This document shows positions 57,801-64,000 of a stretch of DNA of 64,000 nt, in pieces. This stretch comes from Karalla daura (Eukaryota > Chordata > Actinopteri > Chaetodontiformes > Leiognathidae). Below the pieces are notes generated by a model, which ran no database searches, was not told where the DNA came from, and saw only the letters and a program-made list of their open reading frames with translations. The translations under genes were made by a program, and so were the position numbers. The stretch covers positions 11,915,693 to 11,979,692 of the forward strand of contig CM055207.1 of NCBI GenBank assembly GCA_029224185.1. Reading direction: 5' to 3'. How positions within the stretch are numbered: position 1 is the first letter of the stretch; every line of letters starts with the position of its first letter.

Positions 57801-60800
57801 ATGCGGTATAAAGTTGATAGGTTGTCAAGCCCCCAGCGAAAAGGCCCGGGATGAAGCGAGCTATCCTTTAAATTGCCGGGGTGATATTTGCAGATAATAA
57901 AAGAAATAAATCAGACAATGGGGCTGAATATTTCATTTGTTATCCATATTCCTTATGGGCAAAAAAATGATACAGAAATGTAAAAACAGCAATTCCACTT
58001 TACCCCCTCTGGAATTGTAACACTCGAGATGCTGTTTTCATGTCTGAAGACAAAGTGCGTGCTTTCCCTCAGCCTGCAACAGATAAATCTAATAGGCAGC
58101 AAGAATTACTGGTTGTAATGTTGTGCAGTCTTAACCCAGTCTGCTCTTTCACTATTTTTATTTCTGTCAATCTCTCAAACTAATGGATACTCTGCAGAAA
58201 TGGCTTGGGACTGCTTTCTATTTATAGATTTAGAGAATGTAGCACAAGGCCAGAAAGAGGTTAGACGCTTTAGTGAGACACATGATGACTGAGAATATAA
58301 CATTTTACCATGTGATTTTTTTTTGTTTCAGCTTTTGTGCTAATTTTATGCACCAGATTACATCCATACAATGTCATACCTCCTCTTTACCCAAACTTAG
58401 CAGTTCATCATACTCACACATAGGCACAATTTTTAGAGTCTCCCACCAACCAAGATAAGCATAGCTCTGGACCAAAGAAAAGAATACAAACTAGGTAAGA
58501 AAGTCTGAGCTTTCATGTCATTTGATGCATTCACTGAAAACATGTTCCCTGTCTTTATCCAGGTTCAGTAATAGGGAATCCTACCTCTGATGAAAATTGC
58601 ATTTAATTTTCTGTTAGGAGGCAATTTGTATTAGCACCCGTCCTCTCAGTCTGTCTCCTTTGTTAACCCAATCTAATTGAACCCCATTATTACATTAATA
58701 AGATGTTTTTCACCCTGTGAGCCCCTCACTGAGAGACACGGTGCCCTGCTGCTGCTGCATGATGGGTCTTTTGCAACACGAGGCCCAGAGCATATCGCTC
58801 ATCACCGAAGCCGTTGTACATTATGTTTCCGAGATGACACCTCAGACCTCCCACAACCCCTGGGTGAGATTTCCTCCCCTCTACAGCGGCGCTTTAATCT
58901 TTATTTCGTCATGTCCGTCCTCCCCGACCTCTAATATACTGTCTCATTTCGTCTTCGCCCATTTTCTGCTAATTCACCACCATCTGCCTTAGCATCTGTT
59001 TGAAGGGAGAAACAGGAGGGGAAAAAAAACTTTGTGTTGAGGAAAAAGTCTGTTCTTTCTTCCTCTTCTTCTTCTTCTTCTTCAAACTTTCTCTCTCTCT
59101 CATTGTGTCTTTGGCCATCTTTGTCGGAGTCGCGGCCTCCGCCCCCTCTCTGTCTTCCTTTTTCGCATAAGCCTCCTCAAACCCTTTTTAAGTCTAATGC
59201 TACATGTAAACCTTGGACCTGCTTCCTCTCTTGTTCGCGGAGGCCCCCCAAAGACGACAAAAAAAAAGAAAAAGAAATGGGAGTACGGAGGGAGGGAGGG
59301 GTAAGGGTGGGGGTCATATCCTTTCCATGTCCAACCGCTTAGTCAATAACCACTGTCAACAGGAGCACACAAAAGATCAGAAAAGTGCAATTGTAATTTT
59401 CGGACAATGGCGGGGAGCTCTCATAAGGCTCGGCTGAAAAAGGGACACCACCTCCCCGGTGCTCCCCCCTACCTCCCTCCCTCCCTCCCAAGCCCCCCCC
59501 CTCCTCTCTCTCTGGTTTCCTCTCTGTCCTCTTTGAGCGTTGCTGACAATAGGGAAGCCTGCTGCATTGCCGGGGAGAGCCACGGGATCACCTCAGTCAG
59601 CCGGCGGATTACAGACATTCTTTGGCAGGGCCGGTGTTGCTGCGGAGAGCCCGGGTCCTCGTGGACCCTCAGAGGCAGCAGCACCGCCTCGGGCCCCCCT
59701 CCGACCCTCCCCACCCTCCCCACCCCTGCCTCCCTTCCTTTTTTGTATTGTGTTCACATGTTTGACAGACACAGAGCCCATAATAATCTCTTTCCCGCAG
59801 GGACCTGCACCATTTGTTTGGCAGACCCTACAAACAGTTTCAATCCCTTTTCTCCCTGCCTTGTCTTCGCCGCTGTAGCCCATCGCCATCATCTAATTAA
59901 TGCAGCCTCCCTTTTCATCTCCACTTCCTGTTCATTGTTTGATCCTCTGCCCCCTCCTCTCTTAAATCCCAGATTTAAAAGTCACTGCCTCTCACTGGTT
60001 ATCATAGCATATTTGAGTGGCTGGGGATTAAAAAGGTGTCTTTTGTGTGGATTATGACTTTCTTACATATTCATTGTTTTAACATTACTTGTGTTAATAT
60101 CCTAAAAAATATAGCTGAAGAGGTCAGGATTTGTTTTAAACAGAGCAAAAAGGATTAACCAGTTCATGCCAGCCTTTTATTCCACACTATTCTTGTGATT
60201 TAATTTGCAGCTAATTGTGTACTTTCACATTGTTCATGAAATTAGCATTTTAATTAGGATATCCCAAGAGACATAGTTATATTCTGAGACTATGTGCCTG
60301 AAACTGAGTAGATATCTGTTACATAATGATATATTCAGAGCAACGACTGAGACAATGAGCCACTGAAACAGCTATGTTAAAATAAATGTTCATAATGGAT
60401 TTCAAATGTGCCACCCTTAACCATCACATGAAATGCCTAAATATTGCATTGTCTCATGTAACATACACACATGATCCATACATTTCTGTTTTTTGGCACA
60501 TTTCCTCAGCAACAAATCAGCTTATTAAGTATTTATAAAGTGTTATGAACCCAAAACAGTCAAATGTATGGATGGTCCATCTTTAAATTGTACTTCAATG
60601 CCAGCGCATCAATAAAATGCAATTTGTTTGTCAAAACAACAAATTTGGCTTGAAATCATTGCTCTTGAGAACTAAATACCCACAAAAAATGTCTAACTCA
60701 ACTGGTTCCATGATCGAGAATGGTCAAGAACTGTCACACTCTATATAGAAAAGGGCTATCACACTGGCAACTCATCTCAAAACCATCACAATCAGTGAGG

Positions 60801-62295
60801 TTTCTCCTAAAACATCTAAACGCACCTACAGTAAACAGTGCACAATTCACAAGTAATTTGAATTGTAAATAAATGAGAAAGTTTTCCATGTCGGTCCTTT
60901 GTTCTCTGTTGAGAACTTTTTTTAACTGCTTTACAGTGCTCTCCTTGTTGCTACCTTTAATGATAGCGATACACATGCATCTCCATATGGGCGGATATAC
61001 AGCAAATGTACACAACTATAGCAACCTATTTATGACCTCTCCCTCTGAGAGGGGAGAGATTTGAGGAGCTATAATTGGTTCTCCTCACATGTATTCTCCC
61101 CAGTGTGCGCCCTGCTCTCTCCACAGGGAGCACTTTGATGATAACTTGCTGCATTACACGCTAACTTTTCGACAATGGCTACACGCTCTGTCTTTATTGC
61201 CCCGACTCCTAATGGCTATCTTGAAGTGCTGCCTCTGGCAATCTGGTCGCAAATAAATAGAAGCTGACACAGTAATTTACTCAAATCTTCTCTACAGTTC
61301 TGCCCCATTCTCCCTCTAGAGATTACCCCTGTAACAACAATTATTTCAAATGTCATTGATTCCTGCCTGCCGGGCACAGACAAAATGAACATAAAATCTT
61401 TTTCATATGGCCAAAATTAAAATATTTAGGGTTTTAAAAGGACAAAATGTGGTCTCATGAGGTGGACAACGAATGTAACCATCACACGGTTGTGTTTGTT
61501 CTCTGGACCAGACATAAAATCAGCTGTTTTCTTCCCCAAATGACTATTAACCTTTATCTAATAGGGGCAATGGTTCTCATTTAGAGAGGAGACCCAGTGG
61601 AGGACATATAATTCCTTTCCAGTGGAGTCTTGTCAGCTCAGAGCACTAAACAAGATGAACACATGGCCATAGTGCTGCTGTCTAGTTGAACAATCCCACT
61701 ACTCCGTGTGTGACGTGTGGGACATCATATTTCCACCTAAGATATTTTCAGAATATTTCCAATGTCCTGGAACTATATCTGAGATCAAAATGAAAGTAAG
61801 ACTTTATCTGTGATAACACCGAGGTCAGGTTGCTGTTAGTTTGTGCATGTACTGTATGTGTGTGTACACATCCGAGTAGCTAGGGGCGTCAGGAGAAGCG
61901 TTTGTGGCTCATTTCCTTGTTTCATGTTGTTGTGCAAGGCACAGCTCAGTGGAGGGGATCCTAACATGTCACAGTGTCATGCCAGTGTCTCTGTCTGGTT
62001 CTACATGACCTCTCTCACCCTACGCTCTCCTCTCCACGGACTCTGCTTGGTCAGACATGCCGGATAATGTAATAAAGATATTTCTGCTCCAATAGGAAGT
62101 AAAGAAGGTGTCCTTGTGTGACTGACTGGTATTGAACTGTGGACCTGAGCCGACCTGAGTGAAATAAGAGTAGTCGCTCCTTGGAAGTTCTGACAGGAAT
62201 CTGTACCACGATGAAGAAATTTATTGTCAGTCACAATAAATGTAAGATTAGTAATATCTTAATAAGATGCACATATGAAAAAATATGTTTATGAA
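54900..62295. other. Distal upstream flank, no gene recognised
   Basis: Unique DNA with GC-richer stretches at 55750-56290, 58640-59000 and 59400-59900, a CTT run 59057-59085, and AT-rich DNA 60050-60900. The long open frame at 59407-60057 is Pro/Ser/Leu low complexity, not a recognised protein. Confidence 0.6.
59750..60030. promoter_or_regulatory. Candidate distal upstream regulatory block
   Basis: Repeat-free block with TTTGACAGACA (TGACAG Meis/TALE-type core), CATAATAATC, CATCTAATTAATGC and TATTTGAGTGG. It follows a pyrimidine-rich stretch (59450-59750). Inferred only. Confidence 0.25.
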
Positions 62296-62299
62296 GCTT

Positions 62300-62575
62300 C
62301 ATGGTGTGATTGGCACGATTGCCTCATGGCAAAAATGTCCAGGGTGTGACTCCTGGTCAGATTGAGGGACTTTCTGTGTTTGCATATTCTCCCCATGTAT
62401 CGCAAGTATTCTACTTTCCTCACACATTCCAAAAGCTTGCATGTTTAGGTGGACTGTAAACTCTAAATTGCTTCTAGGTGTGAGAATGCTATGTGTTGTA
62501 CGGTGACCTGTCTGGGGTGTGTTCCCTGCCTTCAACCTATACGTGCACTGGAGATATGCTCCAGTCAGAGCAGTG
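62300..62575 (+). repeat. tRNA-headed fish SINE
   Basis: Head GATTGGCACGATTGCCTCAT, B-box-like GTGTGACTCC, TTTGCATATTCTCCCCATGT, TTTCCTCACACATTCCAAAA, GGTGACCTGTCTGGGGTGTG and GATATGCTCCAG, in the same order as elsewhere. Confidence 0.7.
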
Positions 62576-62579
62576 GCAT

Positions 62580-64000
62580 CTATAGATGTTGACTTGATAG
62601 ACTTTATGTACTGTATGTCATTTGGCTTCATTCATTAATGAGTGCAAGTACTGTTGACAATTGAAAAGTCGGTTCACCTCAACAGAAAGCGCACACCAGC
62701 AAGAATCTGAGAAGTGATTGCGTGAAAATGCCATGAAATTTCCTTCTCCATGCACCTTGAAAGTAGGTGAAGTTTGCCTGTTGTGTAATCCGTATTTTGT
62801 GGGTCTCAGTAACCTGGGGAGAGACAAAATACCACAAGTGAAGAGAGTAACATGCAGCCAGGCTTTTACAAGCTGAATACGTTCGACTCAGTGTATTTAA
62901 TTTAACTGCTTGTAGGCCAGCAAGTGAATAAATAGTTTTCTCTGTGACACTGTGGAGAAGGCATTGGCGGCTTTTCGATGCTTGCGTGGGGAAATAAAAC
63001 TTAAATCAATAAATAAAATATGAAAAGTCCGCGGGTGGGACGACATGGACTCATGACCTCGGTCCTTATAAAATCCAGTTTCAGGGCCATTTAGATACAG
63101 TATGTATGTATGAGATTTAGGGAGGCTTGGATGAAATTTATGGAAGGAAAAAAAATTGGCCAAAAATTGGTGTAAACCCGTGTCTCCAGTTAAGTCTTTT
63201 CTCTGCGCTTTGTGATTAAGGCGAAATGAAAAAAAGACTCATTTGCCTAGAACATTAATATCAAAACCTCATTCTAATGAACAAAAATAACCATTTTAAG
63301 ACTGATACAAAAAGAGGAAAGAAAAAAAAAAGCAAATATACATTTTCATATCACAAGTCCAGAAAAAAAAGCTTCATATCAAAGCCCTCAGTTTACATTA
63401 ACCCTCTCTGGATATCCTTCATCCAGAGAGGTCTCTGTGTATGTAATGATTCCTTTCTGATGAAATAGTCTGGACTGACAGCCTCTATGATTATTGCACC
63501 TTATACCTTTTGTCTATCAAACACTGCGTTCAGCTGTGATGAGCCCTGAAGCAAACACCAGCACTGTCCCAGATTGCTCAATAGTCAGCTTCTGGCCCAG
63601 TTTGTTGATTAGTTAGCCTCTTTCACATAAATACTCACTCACACAGACAGACACACAAATGAGAATTGCACCCATGGGACACAATGATTCTATCATACTT
63701 TAGCTAAACATAGACTGGGAATTAGTTGACTGGATAATCAATTTGACGGAGTGCCTCAGCAATAAGTGAGTGAAATGCACAGACAGTGCATGTCGGATAA
63801 GCCAGTGCTAAGTCTAACATTTGTCTCTCAGGTCACACGTGTAATCTGCATAAAGAAAGGGAGCATGGGAAGTTTCGAATTCTCTTCACTGCAACCTTTA
63901 TAACAAAGCTGAATATTAAAAGCCTAATATCTCAATACATATGGGCTTATCTGGCAGGAATGACCTCCTTCGTTAGTCCAAATTTGCCTACACTATTGAC
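62580..64000. other. Window end, no gene recognised
   Basis: AT-rich non-repetitive DNA after the last SINE. No exon, RNA gene or repeat is supported. Confidence 0.55.

Noticed and set aside
59407..60057. 216-codon plus-strand open frame
   Set aside because: Pro/Ser/Leu-rich translation of a pyrimidine-rich stretch, with no domain, no splice logic and overlapping open frames on both strands.

Overview
The window is vertebrate genomic DNA from a ray-finned fish, most likely a percomorph teleost. The evidence is a split gene with GT/AG introns, many GT/CA and GATG microsatellites, and repeated copies of a tRNA-headed fish SINE that ends in GGAT repeats. No bacterial, plasmid or viral gene organisation is present.

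One protein-coding gene can be supported, and it fills the left half on the minus strand: pax2, a PAX2/5/8-family transcription factor. Ten coding exons were joined by hand from splice signals and reading phase: 36226-36184, 34732-34567, 33213-33016, 29154-29075, 28975-28856, 21465-21290, 18678-18564, 10172-10071, 8263-8177 and 7436-7360. They give an uninterrupted 387-residue protein with a complete paired domain, the octapeptide YSINGILG, a partial homeodomain and the conserved PAX2 C-terminus ending AYDRH. All phases agree. The sequence is PAX2 rather than PAX5 or PAX8; whether it is pax2a or pax2b cannot be settled here.

The most notable item is an extra in-frame cassette exon in intron 7 (minus strand, 11940-11839, 102 nt, or 12015-11839 with a second acceptor). 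It has the same position and phase as the alternatively spliced serine-rich exon 9 of PAX8 and recognisable sequence relatedness to it (an IKKE/IKQE-type motif, a serine run, then a DLQ motif). This suggests a PAX2/5/8 ancestral module kept in a fish pax2 gene.

Region by region: 1-6617 is the 3' flank with SINE pieces and an AAT microsatellite. 6618-7359 is the probable 3' UTR. 7360-36226 is the gene. Introns 2 and 3, on either side of the exon coding for the second half of the paired domain, each hold old degenerate tandem repeats. A pure 25-unit GATG array sits about 207 bp upstream of the exon 4 acceptor. 36227 to about 36860 is the leader and probable promoter, with a long pyrimidine tract. 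36860-64000 is about 27 kb of upstream DNA with no recognisable gene. It holds microsatellites, SINEs and repeat-free stretches with homeodomain/POU-type cores that may be enhancers. That fits a developmental regulator in a large regulatory landscape, but conservation could not be tested.
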